Source of the DNA: an uncultured Acidaminococcus sp.
GTDB taxonomy: Bacteria > Bacillota > Negativicutes > Acidaminococcales > Acidaminococcaceae
Direction: 5' to 3'
Assembly (NCBI GenBank): GCA_900315205.1
Contig: OMYF01000024.1
Coordinates: 1-32,794, forward strand
DNA: 32,794 nt
Both the position numbers and the translations under genes were made by a program. The notes beneath the pieces were generated by a model, which was not told the DNA's origin, ran no database searches, and worked only from the letters and a program-made list of their open reading frames with translations. Below, one piece after another: positions 24,661-32,677 of the stretch (position 1 is its first letter; the number at the start of each line of letters is the position of its first letter).

Positions 24661-26265
24661 TCAAAATTCACCGAGTACGACCTCGCAGAGGTTCTGGGCA
24701 TGATCGGAAACGCGCTTCATATTAATAAGCAGTTCCAGCATGACAAAACCTGTTTCAGGAGTGCAGATACCCTTGTTCAGCCGTTCCACATGGCTCTTGC
24801 GCATGGCTTTTTCCATCTTCCTTACCTTGTGGGAATTATCCAGGGCACGCCGGGCGAGGACGAGGTCGTTGTCCTCCAGCGCCTGCAGGGCGCCTTCCGC
24901 CGTCTCAAGGACAAGATCCTCGAGCCCCTTCATCTCCAGCTGGGCCTGGGCGGAAAAGCTCATGCCCTCCTCATTCATGGCCTTGACCCTCTTCACGATG
25001 GTTTCGGCGTGGTCGCCGATGCGCTCGATGTCGCTGCACGAATGCAGCAGCCCCGTATGCATGGCCGTAAGTTCAGGGCTCATGTTCTTTTCCGACAGTT
25101 TCGTCAGATAGACCGTAATGGCTTCTTCCAGATTGTCGATGACAGGTTCATGTTCCTTGATGTATTTCGCTTTCTTCGGATCATACGTCTCCACGCACGC
25201 AAAGGAGCGGCGGATGTTGCCCAGGGCGAGGCTGCCCATGCGGATGATTTCCTTTTTGGCCAGGCTCAGGGCGATGGCCGGCGTTCCCAGCATATTTTCA
25301 TTGAGGAATTTGGGCTGGTAGGAAATCTCGCCGCCCCGGTTCGGGATGATCCGTTCCACCAGATGGGTGAAGCGGGAAGCCAGGGGCAGGAAAAGGAGCG
25401 TATTGACCACGTTGAATGTCGTATGGGCATTGGCGATCTGCCGGGATATATCATTTGCCGGGGACACGGCGAGTACAAGCTGCAGGAACTGCCGCATCAG
25501 CAAAATGGCAATGATGGAACCGATCAGATTGAAAAGGACGTGGGACAGGGCGACCCGTTTGGCATTGATGTTTGCCTGCAGGGTAGCCAGGACAGCCGTG
25601 ATGCAGGTCCCGATGTTGTCGCCCAGAAGGACGGGGACGGCCCCTTCCAGCGGGATCAGTCCCTGGCTGGCCATCGCCATCAGGATACCGACGGTCGCAC
25701 TGGAAGACTGGATGACCACAGTCATGCACAGGCCCACCAGAAGGCCCAGGAGAGGCTGCGTGGAGAAGCGGCTGATGAATTCCACGACAGCCTGGTTCTT
25801 GCGCAGCGGCACGACGGAATCACCCATCATGGCCATGCCGAGCATCAGGATGCCGAAACCCAGGAGGACCTGGCCGCAGTCCCTGACATTCCGTTTCCGG
25901 GCAAAAGTCTGGATGAGGAAGCCGATGGCCAGGATCAGTGTAATATAATCCGTCAGCTTGAAAGCGATCAGCTGGGCAGTGATCGTCGTCCCGATATTGG
26001 CGCCCATGACGATCCCGAAGGCCTGCTGCAGGTTCATCAGACCGGCATTGACGAGGCCGACGGTCATGACGGTCGTCGCACTCGAAGACTGCAGGATGCT
26101 GGTCACGCCCGCACCCAGGGCGACGCCGTAGATCGTCCGCTTCGTAAGCTTGCCCAGGATCCGCTGCAGCTTGCTGCCGGCTGCCTGCTGCAGCCCGTTC
26201 CCCATGAGCTGCATCCCGTACAAGAAAAGAGAAATCCCGCCTAAAAATAGAAATAAGTAACGCAA
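24661..26265 (-). CDS. Na+/phosphate cotransporter with PhoU-like domain
   Basis: A 534-aa Na/Pi cotransporter (NptA/YjbB type). The N-terminal ~310 residues contain two inverted transport repeats, each with a QSSSAT motif (first at 59-64), plus GANIGTTITA and GDNIGTCITA. The C-terminal ~200 residues form a helical PhoU-like domain. The start is a TTG at 26265: GGAGG lies exactly 8 nt upstream and the next residues (RYLFLFLGGISLFLYGMQ) are the usual family N terminus. Longer in-frame ORFs to 26370 have no ribosome site. It imports or exports phosphate with sodium. A long GC-rich leader precedes it. Confidence 0.9.
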   Translation of the reverse strand: MRYLFLFLGGISLFLYGMQLMGNGLQQAAGSKLQRILGKLTKRTIYGVALGAGVTSILQSSSATTVMTVGLVNAGLMNLQQAFGIVMGANIGTTITAQLIAFKLTDYITLILAIGFLIQTFARKRNVRDCGQVLLGFGILMLGMAMMGDSVVPLRKNQAVVEFISRFSTQPLLGLLVGLCMTVVIQSSSATVGILMAMASQGLIPLEGAVPVLLGDNIGTCITAVLATLQANINAKRVALSHVLFNLIGSIIAILLMRQFLQLVLAVSPANDISRQIANAHTTFNVVNTLLFLPLASRFTHLVERIIPNRGGEISYQPKFLNENMLGTPAIALSLAKKEIIRMGSLALGNIRRSFACVETYDPKKAKYIKEHEPVIDNLEEAITVYLTKLSEKNMSPELTAMHTGLLHSCSDIERIGDHAETIVKRVKAMNEEGMSFSAQAQLEMKGLEDLVLETAEGALQALEDNDLVLARRALDNSHKVRKMEKAMRKSHVERLNKGICTPETGFVMLELLINMKRVSDHAQNLCEVVLGEF

Positions 26266-26568
26266 TCCGATTTCCTCCGTTTGCGATATCACATATAAAA
26301 GGGAATCACATCCCGTGCTCCCCCTGTTTTGCCGACCGACGCGCTTCCCGCTGCCCGGGAACAGCTGCACCGGGCAGCGGTCCGGGCAGATCCAGACTGC
26401 TTTTTACGGGTCATCTCCGTGCTGCAAAAGAAACCATCCTCCTGTTCCCCCGAAACTGCGGTTTGCTTTGCTGACAGGATACGGCATTGCCGTGCAGCGC
26501 TGAGCCGCCGGCCTCGTTCCGTATCCCCGGCATTTCCATATTGTAATATTTGAGTAAATTTTATCATA
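26266..26568 (-). promoter_or_regulatory. Candidate structured leader of the Na+/phosphate cotransporter
   Basis: A possible -10 box TATGAT (minus, 26563-26568) has a poor -35, implying a leader of about 290 nt. The leader can form an 8-bp stem GGATACGG/CCGTATCC (26477-26484 with 26519-26526) enclosing smaller hairpins, and an 11-bp hairpin around 26349-26382 built from CGCTGCCCGG/CCGGGCAGCG. A 106-codon ORF here (26289-26609, minus) looks spurious. No known riboswitch class was recognised. Confidence 0.35.
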
Positions 26569-26606
26569 AAACAGGAGCTCATACTACAGCCCAGTGTGCT
26601 TATCAG

Positions 26607-27155
26607 CAAAATTTTACACAGCCGTTACATTCCGGATAATACATTAATACGGTAAATTCATAAATATTATTCGTTACATACCGAACGTTGTTTAAATTAT
26701 CAGATAATTCTTTCGTTTTCCTCCTGTTCCTTCCCTAAACCGATACTTTTATGAAAAAATATTTTCTATTTTCCTCCGGCAGACATCTGTATTTATCAGA
26801 TGGATTTTTTGATATTTCCTTCCGGATATGTCTGTTTTTACTAAATTGCGTCACTTTTCATATCATTGTTCATATTTTAATGACGCGCTCCATTATTTTT
26901 TGATCATTTTCCCTGATTTATCCGTATTTTTCCAGTTTATTTGATACAGCACGGACTGCAGGCTCGTGTCCGTTCGCAGATACAGGACATATTTTTGTAC
27001 ATTTAATTATTCTCCCAGATTTTCATTCTTATTTTTTTTTGCTTTTTCAGTGCATTCGGATACTGTATACAATATTGTTTGCTTGAATATGGAACAAATT
27101 TTACACTGTTATTAATTTTCTTCTTTCTTGACAAATTGTTACACAGCAGTTATAC
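26607..27155 (+). repeat. Threefold repeated TTTTACACAG-like motif in AT-rich intergenic DNA
   Basis: Copy 1 (26607-26630) and copy 3 (27132-27155) match at 19 of 24 positions around TTACACAGCnGTTA. Copy 2 (27095-27111) shares CAAATTTTACAC. Within copies 1 and 3, TTACA and TTA(T/C)A recur with an 11-bp period. Copy 3 lies exactly over the spacer of the TAXI promoter; copy 1 lies upstream of the divergent Na+/phosphate gene. The pattern resembles tandem response-regulator sites but no regulator is proven. The surrounding ~700 bp is strikingly AT-rich (14 G/C in 60 at 26641-26700) and holds no gene. Confidence 0.45.
26784..26808 (+). terminator. Weak terminator-like hairpin in the intergenic region
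   Basis: CATCTG (26784-26789) and CAGATG (26797-26802) form a 6-bp stem followed by GATTTTTT. No gene ends nearby, so it would terminate only an unknown short RNA; chance is possible in such AT-rich DNA. Confidence 0.3.
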
Positions 27156-27156
27156 T
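27128..27156 (+). promoter_or_regulatory. Promoter of the TAXI-TRAP operon
   Basis: Consensus TTGACA (27128-27133), 17 bp, TATACT (27151-27156). The ~100-nt leader contains an inverted repeat CGAACAA/TTGTTCG (27165-27171 and 27193-27199) and a small AAGGC/GCCTT hairpin (27204-27216). Confidence 0.82.
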
Positions 27157-27263
27157 TTTCTTATCGAACAAATCCATTTTTATCATTATTTATTGTTCGG
27201 CAAAAGGCGTGGCCTTCTTATCATGTCCTACTTTTTTTATTTCAAGAGATGGAGGAGAGTTCT

Positions 27264-28253
27264 ATGAAAGCAAAAAAACTGGTATTTGCAATGATGGCCC
27301 TGGCTACAGCAGCGTCCGTGGTCGCCGGATGCGGCGGCAGTGACAAGAAAGCCGGCGACGGTGCCAAGAGTGACGGTGGCGGCAAAAAGTTCATCAATAT
27401 CGCGACAGGCGGTACGGCAGGTGTGTATTATCCCCTGGGCGGCGCGCTGGCTGACATCCTGAACAAGAATGTCAAGGGGGCCAACGCAACGGCACAGTCG
27501 ACGGGTGCTTCCGTGGCAAACGTCAACATGCTGAAGGACGGCCAGGTCGATGTGGCTTTCATCCAGAACGATATCGCCTACTATGCTGTCAAGGGCGTGG
27601 AAATGTTCAAGGGCAAGGAAGTCAAGAACCTGAAAGGTCTGGCTACCCTGTATCCTGAAACCGTGCAGATCGTTACGGTCAAGAGCACGGGGATCAAGAC
27701 CGTTGCCGACCTGAAGGGCAAGAGAGTCGCCGTAGGCGCCGCCGGTTCCGGTGCTGAAGCCAACGCCCGTCAGATCCTCGAAATGGCCGGCATCACCTAT
27801 AATGATATCAAACCGCAGTATCTTTCCTATGCAGAAGCTTCTTCCGCTCTGAAAGACGGCAACGTCGACGCTGCTTTCCTGACCTCCGGTTTCCCGACGG
27901 CAGCCGTACAGGATCTGGCTACCCAGCATGACATTGCCCTGGTCGCCATCGACAATGACCTGGCTGAAAAGCTGATCAAGAAATATCCGTACTACACCAA
28001 GACCACCATCCCGGCAAAGACCTACAACAAGGTCGACGCAGATGTGCCTTCCATCTCCGTAAAGTGCATGCTGGCTGTTACGGATAAGATGAGCGATGAT
28101 CTGGGTTATGAAATCGTCAAGGCGCTGTACAGCAACCTCGACCGCATGAAGACCGCTCACAACATCGCCAAGATGATCACGAAGGAAACCGCTCTGGAAG
28201 GTATGTCCATTCCGATGAACGGCGGTGCTGACAAGTTCTTCAAAGAAAAATAA
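27264..28253 (+). CDS. TAXI family TRAP transporter solute-binding lipoprotein
   Basis: A 329-aa substrate-binding protein of the TAXI branch of TRAP transporters. A lipoprotein signal peptide ends in the lipobox VAGC, with Cys23 as the lipidated residue, followed by a Gly/Ser/Lys-rich linker. The mature domain begins INIATGGTAGVYYPLGGALADILN, the TAXI signature, with DVAFIQNDIAYYA and GKRVAVGAAGSGAEANARQIL as further conserved blocks. ATG 27264 follows GGAGGAG. Known TAXI ligands include glutamate and oxo-dicarboxylates; the ligand here is unknown. A strong hairpin follows the gene, consistent with making more binding protein than permease. Confidence 0.94.
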   Translation: MKAKKLVFAMMALATAASVVAGCGGSDKKAGDGAKSDGGGKKFINIATGGTAGVYYPLGGALADILNKNVKGANATAQSTGASVANVNMLKDGQVDVAFIQNDIAYYAVKGVEMFKGKEVKNLKGLATLYPETVQIVTVKSTGIKTVADLKGKRVAVGAAGSGAEANARQILEMAGITYNDIKPQYLSYAEASSALKDGNVDAAFLTSGFPTAAVQDLATQHDIALVAIDNDLAEKLIKKYPYYTKTTIPAKTYNKVDADVPSISVKCMLAVTDKMSDDLGYEIVKALYSNLDRMKTAHNIAKMITKETALEGMSIPMNGGADKFFKEK

Positions 28254-28272
28254 GTAAATCCTGGCGATAGGT

Positions 28273-28809
28273 ATGTGTAATTCTACAGGCCGAACCCCAC
28301 TTGCGGGTGGAGTTCGGCCTTCTTTAAAAAAAGCTGCTGCCGCCATCTGTGTCTTGCTGATCCTGGCAGCAGGATTTCTCTTCTATTATTTTAATGCCCT
28401 TCTTCTTGTATTATTGTCGGAAAAAGGTGATGCTGTCACCATCCCGGTTTCTCCAGGCGACACGTGGGTCTATCATTACACACATTCCGTCCAGCTGACT
28501 CCCTGTTATGAATACTTTCGGATCAACGGACCGGATGACATGACCATGACCCATACGGTCTATGAATCCTACGGTGTGGGTCTTCCCTACAGTCCTTCGG
28601 AAGGTTCTTTCGCCACACGCAAGGAAGACGGGAAGTTCGACCTGACGATGGACCGGCCCTACCGCACGGTTTCCTTCAGGCCTGCAGTCCAGGCCGATCC
28701 GGATATCTCCTGCAGGGGAAAGACGTACAAGCTCTGCAAAAAATTCGGACAGGGTGTCCGCGTGGATGTAAAAGTCATGAAAAGATATAAATACTGGCTG
28801 ATGGATTGA
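28273..28809 (+). CDS. DUF1850 domain protein of the TAXI operon
   Basis: A 178-aa protein with one N-terminal membrane segment (about residues 20-48) and an extracytoplasmic DUF1850 domain. Features are YHYTHSVQLTPCYEYF, a THTVYESYGVGLPY motif, then DRPYRTVSF. DUF1850 genes commonly sit in TAXI-TRAP operons and are thought to be a small accessory or DctQ-like component; the exact role is not established. The only plausible start I find, ATG 28273, has just a weak AGG upstream and places codons 5-18 inside a strong terminator hairpin. No in-frame start with a ribosome site exists downstream of the hairpin, so the N terminus is uncertain. Confidence 0.82.
   Translation: MCNSTGRTPLAGGVRPSLKKAAAAICVLLILAAGFLFYYFNALLLVLLSEKGDAVTIPVSPGDTWVYHYTHSVQLTPCYEYFRINGPDDMTMTHTVYESYGVGLPYSPSEGSFATRKEDGKFDLTMDRPYRTVSFRPAVQADPDISCRGKTYKLCKKFGQGVRVDVKVMKRYKYWLMD
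28287..28325 (+). terminator. Intrinsic terminator within the start of the DUF1850 gene
   Basis: AGGCCGAACCCCAC (28287-28300) pairs with the arm ending GTTCGGCCT (28307-28320), 13 pairs with one mismatch and a 6-nt loop, followed by TCTTT. It lies 33 bp after the lipoprotein stop, so it probably attenuates transcription between the binding-protein gene and the permease genes. Confidence 0.85.
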
Positions 28810-28834
28810 TGATGCCAGGGAAAGGATGTTAACA

Positions 28835-30784
28835 ATGACTGAAAACAAAGAGCAGATGCAGCCAAAGGCAATGTCTGCCGAAGAAGTCATGAAAAAATTC
28901 GATAAGGAATCGGACAAAAGGGATCCCAAGGGCATATGGCATTATATCATCAGTGCCATATGCATCCTGTTTGCTCTGTTCCAGCTGTATACGGGGATCT
29001 TCGGGGTACTGGATGCCCATCTGCAGCGCACGATCCACCTGATGTTCGGGCTCACCCTGATTTTCCTGCTCTATCCTGCACGGAAATCCTGGTCCCGCTC
29101 TTCCATGAATCCTCTGGATGTCATATTTGCCATCCTCAGTATCTGTGCGACCATGTATCTGATCGTAAATTATAAGGAACTCGTCCTCCGCGCCGGCATG
29201 AACAACGATACGGATATGGTCATCGGAATCATCGGCACGGTGCTCGTCTTCGAAGCCACGCGGCGTACAGTCGGCTGGCCGATGCTGACCGTGGCCCTGC
29301 TGTTCGTCCTGTATGCCCTGTTCGGGCCCTACATGCCCGGCATCCTGGCTCACCGGGGCGTCACCTTCAAAGAACTCGTGAGCCACCTGTATTTTACGAC
29401 GGAAGGCATCTTCGGGATCCCGATGGGCGTGTCCTCCACCTTCATCTACCTCTTCATCCTGTTCGGTGCCTACCTGGAAGCCACGGGCCTTGGCAAGTTC
29501 TTCATTGACATCGCCAACGCCGTTGCCGGCTGGGCTACGGGCGGTCCTGCCAAAGTCGCCGTCCTGTCTTCCGGCCTGATGGGTACCGTATCCGGTTCCT
29601 CCGTCGCCAACGTAGCCGGCACCGGTTCCTTCACAATCCCGATGATGAAGAAACTCGGCTATCGTCCTGAATTCGCCGGCGCCGTAGAAGCAGCCGCCTC
29701 CACCGGCGGTCAGCTGATGCCTCCTGTCATGGGCGCCGCAGCCTTCCTGATGGCTGAATTCGTCGGTGTCCCCTATATCGATGTCGTCAAGGCCGCCGTC
29801 ATCCCGGCGCTCCTCTATTACACGGGCATCTGGCTGAGCGTCCACTACGAAGCCAAGAAATATGGCCTGAAAGGCACGCCCCGCGAAGAACTGCCGAAGT
29901 TCGGTCCCCTGATCCGTGAAAAAGGCCATCTGGCGATCCCTCTGATCGTAATCGTATATCTGCTCGTCTCCGGTTATACCCCGATGCGTGCCGCACTGGT
30001 GGCCATCGGCCTGACCATCGTCTGCGCCTGCCTGAGGAAGAATACGCGCATCACGTTCCGTCAGTTCGTCGACGGTCTGATCAACGGCTCCCAGTCCGTG
30101 CTGGGTGTGCTCATCGCCTGCGCCTCCGCCGGTGTCATCATCGGTGTCGTCACCAAGACCGGTATGGGCCTGAAGCTGGCTACGGCACTTCTGGACCTTG
30201 CCCGCGGCGAACTGGTCCCGACCATGTTCTTTACGATGATCACTTCCCTGATCCTGGGCATGGGCGTCCCGACGACGGCAAACTACGTCATCACCTCCAC
30301 CATCGCTGCCCCGGCTCTGATCCAGATGAAGGTCCCCGTCCTGGCAGCCCATATGTTCGCGTTCTATTTCGGTATCGTCGCTGACGTTACGCCTCCGGTC
30401 GCTCTGGCAGCCTATGCCGGTTCCGGTATCGCCGGCTCCAACCCGATGAAAACGGGCGTCACGGCCGCAAAGCTGGCTATCGCAGCCTTCGTTGTCCCGT
30501 ACATCTTCGTACTGGCACCGCAGCTCCTGATGATCAACGCCACAGCGCCGACCATCATCCTGGCAACCATAACCGCCATCATCGGCATGTGGGGCCTGTC
30601 CCTCTCGATGATCGGTTTCTGCCAGCACCCGCTGAATGCCCTGCAGAGGATCGTCTTCTTCATCGGCGGTCTCTGCCTGATCATTCCCGGCACGACGACT
30701 GATATCGCCGGCATCGCCATCCTGGTGCTCTGCTTCCTGTGGCAGAAACGCAACACCGGCGGTCCGCTGACTGCCGGCAAGTGA
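28835..30784 (+). CDS. TAXI-TRAP transporter fused permease (DctQM-like)
   Basis: A 649-aa polytopic membrane protein combining the small and large TRAP permease subunits. An N-terminal cytoplasmic stretch (~45 residues) is followed by about four helices of the Q-like part, then a long M-like part. The latter has the conserved SSGLMGTVSGSSVANVAGTGSFTIP and EAAASTGGQLMPPVMGAAAFLMAE blocks, then LGMGVPTTANYV and a second half with VADVTPPVALAAYAGSGIAG. ATG 28835 is used because AAAGGA lies 9-10 nt upstream; the ATG at 28826 has no site. It imports the solute captured by the lipoprotein, driven by Na+ or H+. It starts 25 bp after the DUF1850 stop. Confidence 0.94.
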   Translation: MTENKEQMQPKAMSAEEVMKKFDKESDKRDPKGIWHYIISAICILFALFQLYTGIFGVLDAHLQRTIHLMFGLTLIFLLYPARKSWSRSSMNPLDVIFAILSICATMYLIVNYKELVLRAGMNNDTDMVIGIIGTVLVFEATRRTVGWPMLTVALLFVLYALFGPYMPGILAHRGVTFKELVSHLYFTTEGIFGIPMGVSSTFIYLFILFGAYLEATGLGKFFIDIANAVAGWATGGPAKVAVLSSGLMGTVSGSSVANVAGTGSFTIPMMKKLGYRPEFAGAVEAAASTGGQLMPPVMGAAAFLMAEFVGVPYIDVVKAAVIPALLYYTGIWLSVHYEAKKYGLKGTPREELPKFGPLIREKGHLAIPLIVIVYLLVSGYTPMRAALVAIGLTIVCACLRKNTRITFRQFVDGLINGSQSVLGVLIACASAGVIIGVVTKTGMGLKLATALLDLARGELVPTMFFTMITSLILGMGVPTTANYVITSTIAAPALIQMKVPVLAAHMFAFYFGIVADVTPPVALAAYAGSGIAGSNPMKTGVTAAKLAIAAFVVPYIFVLAPQLLMINATAPTIILATITAIIGMWGLSLSMIGFCQHPLNALQRIVFFIGGLCLIIPGTTTDIAGIAILVLCFLWQKRNTGGPLTAGK

Positions 30785-30815
30785 TCCACTCCATCTCTGG
30801 ATCGAAATAAAGAGT

Positions 30816-30860
30816 AAGGATCTGTGAAAAATGCACAGTCATTTTTCACAGATCCTTTTC
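30816..30860 (+). terminator. Terminator of the TAXI-TRAP operon
   Basis: A perfect 18-bp stem (30816-30833 with 30840-30857), loop CACAGT, followed by TTTTCTG. Its inner 12 bp (CTGTGAAAAATG) are identical to those of the terminator after hutH. Confidence 0.92.
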
Positions 30861-30910
30861 TGATTCCTGTACAGCTCACTGCCCTCTTCCGCAACCCGAT
30901 ACGTCTATGG

Positions 30911-31003
30911 TAGAATAATCAAATCAGGTCCGCAGCACCGGAGTGCTCCATGGCCGCCGGGACGGCTGCGTCCCGTAATGCGGCAGCAGAGCATCACCTG
31001 CTG
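30911..31003 (+). promoter_or_regulatory. Structured leader of hutH
   Basis: After a possible -10 box TAGAAT (30911-30916, weak -35) the leader can form three successive hairpins. These are AGCAC/GTGCT with a CGGA loop (30934-30947), a compound GCCGC-GGGACG/CGTCCC-GCGGC hairpin (30953-30984), and CAGCAG/CTGCTG (30984-31003). There is no U tract, so it is not a simple terminator. No known riboswitch class was recognised. Confidence 0.4.
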
Positions 31004-31053
31004 TGACCGTTTTCACTGACATTTTATTTTATAAAAAAATGGAGGATGATTGC

Positions 31054-32592
31054 ATGACGAACACAATCTATGTGGATGGAGAAACACTGACCATTGAAGA
31101 TGTCGTTGCCGTAGCCCGTTACGGAGCCAAAGCGGCCCTTGCACCCGAGGCAAAAACAAAGATCCAGGCATCCCGGGCCATTGTCGATAAAGCCGTTTCT
31201 GAAAAGACACCCATCTATGGTCTGAATACGGGCTTTGGAAAATTTGAAAGCGTTGCCATCGATGAATCCGATCTGAACGAACTGCAGCTCCGGCTGATCC
31301 TTTCAGACTGCGCCGGTGTGGGCAATCCCTTCCCTACGGAAGTGGTCCGCGCTATCATGCTGCTCCGTATCAATACCCTGGCTAAAGGCTATTCCGGGGT
31401 CCGTCTTTCGACGGTGGAAGCGCTGGTCGATATGCTCAACGCACGGGTCCATCCGATTGTTCCAGAAAAGGGTTCCGTTGGCTCCAGCGGCGATCTCTGT
31501 CCCATTGCCCATATGGTCATGCCCCTCATCGGTGACGGCGAAGCGGAATATCAGGGAGAAGTCCTGCCGGGAGCCGAAGCAATGGCCAGAGCAGGCCTGA
31601 AACCGGTCAAACTGGTTGCGAAGGAAGGCCTGGCGCTCATCAACGGGACCTGCGCCATGACGGGTGTCGCCGCCCTCGCGGTCCACGACGCGGAAAATGT
31701 CGTCAAGACGGCTGATATCATCGCCGCCCTTACCGTCGAGGCCCTGACGGGCATTCCTACGGCATACGATGCCCGCCTCCATGCCGCCCGTCCTCACAAG
31801 GGCCAGATGGATGTGGCCGCCAATCTGCGCAAACTCCTTGCGGGCAGCAAACTTACCACCCGGCCCGGTGAAAAACGCGTCCAGGATGCCTATACGCTGC
31901 GCTGCATCCCGCAGATCCATGGAGGGAGCCGCCTCGCCCTCGATTATGTCCGCGGTGTGGTCGCGACGGAAATCAATTCCTGCACGGATAATCCGCTGAT
32001 CTTTGCGGAAACCGGGGACATCCTCTCCTGCGGCAATTTTCACGGCCAGCCCGTCGCGATTGCCATGGATACACTGGGGATCGCCATGTCGGAGATGGCC
32101 AATGTGTCGGAGCGGCGGATCGAACGGATGCTCAATCCGGCCCTGAGCAATGGCCTGCCCGCCTTCCTGGTCCGTAACGGCGGTCTGAACTGCGGCTACA
32201 TGATCCCTCAGTACTGCGCAGCCGCCCTTGTCTCAGAAAACAAGATCCTGGCCCATCCGGCGAGCGTCGATTCCATTCCGACCTCGGCCAACCAGGAAGA
32301 CCACGTGAGTTTCGGGACGATTGCAGCCCGCAAGGCCCGTCAGATCATCGACCACGTCTTCCACGTCCTCTCCATCGAATATATGTGTGCCGCCCAGGGC
32401 GTTGACCTCCGTGAAGACGGTCCTTCCCACCTGAGCACGTCCGGCAGGCTGAGTTACGGATACCTGCGCAGCCAGGTCGGTTACATGGAGAACGACTATG
32501 CCTTCTATAAAGACATGGAAAAGTCCTTCCAGCTGATCTGCAACGGCGGCCTGGTAGACATGTACGAAGCAAAGGAAGGCCCGCTGCAGTAA
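31054..32592 (+). CDS. hutH: Histidine ammonia-lyase (variant MIO motif)
   Basis: A 512-aa member of the MIO-dependent ammonia-lyases, deaminating L-histidine to urocanate, the first step toward glutamate. Supporting residues are Y55 (IYGLNTGFG), N197 (LINGTC), the QDAYTLRC block, and E415 in SANQEDHVS, where PAL/TAL enzymes usually have Q rather than E. Two departures stand out. The cofactor triad is Ser144-Ser145-Gly146 instead of Ala-Ser-Gly, and the selectivity dyad is Ser84-Asp85 instead of Ser-His. ATG 31054 follows GGAGG at 9 nt; earlier ATGs at 31039 and 31003 lack sites. It is monocistronic between two related terminators. Histidine specificity is likely but not certain. Confidence 0.88.
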   Translation: MTNTIYVDGETLTIEDVVAVARYGAKAALAPEAKTKIQASRAIVDKAVSEKTPIYGLNTGFGKFESVAIDESDLNELQLRLILSDCAGVGNPFPTEVVRAIMLLRINTLAKGYSGVRLSTVEALVDMLNARVHPIVPEKGSVGSSGDLCPIAHMVMPLIGDGEAEYQGEVLPGAEAMARAGLKPVKLVAKEGLALINGTCAMTGVAALAVHDAENVVKTADIIAALTVEALTGIPTAYDARLHAARPHKGQMDVAANLRKLLAGSKLTTRPGEKRVQDAYTLRCIPQIHGGSRLALDYVRGVVATEINSCTDNPLIFAETGDILSCGNFHGQPVAIAMDTLGIAMSEMANVSERRIERMLNPALSNGLPAFLVRNGGLNCGYMIPQYCAAALVSENKILAHPASVDSIPTSANQEDHVSFGTIAARKARQIIDHVFHVLSIEYMCAAQGVDLREDGPSHLSTSGRLSYGYLRSQVGYMENDYAFYKDMEKSFQLICNGGLVDMYEAKEGPLQ

Positions 32593-32677
32593 GACGCCTG
32601 CCTTAGACGGAGGGGAGTCTTCCGCTCCCGGGGCGGTCCCACGCGGCGAAGCTCCGTTCCATATCCATGGTGATACG

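Noticed and set aside
24589..26244. 551-codon plus-strand ORF opposite the Na+/phosphate gene
   Set aside because: A shadow of the real minus-strand gene that runs through its terminator.
26289..26609. 106-codon minus-strand ORF upstream of the Na+/phosphate gene
   Set aside because: No domain, low-complexity composition, and it covers the probable promoter and structured leader.
27079..27267. 62-codon plus-strand ORF ending at the TAXI start
   Set aside because: It overlaps the consensus TAXI promoter and leader, and its Phe/Tyr/Leu-rich content simply reflects T-rich DNA.
28829..30628. 599-codon minus-strand ORF opposite the TRAP permease
   Set aside because: A His/Asp/Gly/Gln-rich shadow of a membrane protein gene; no initiation signal.
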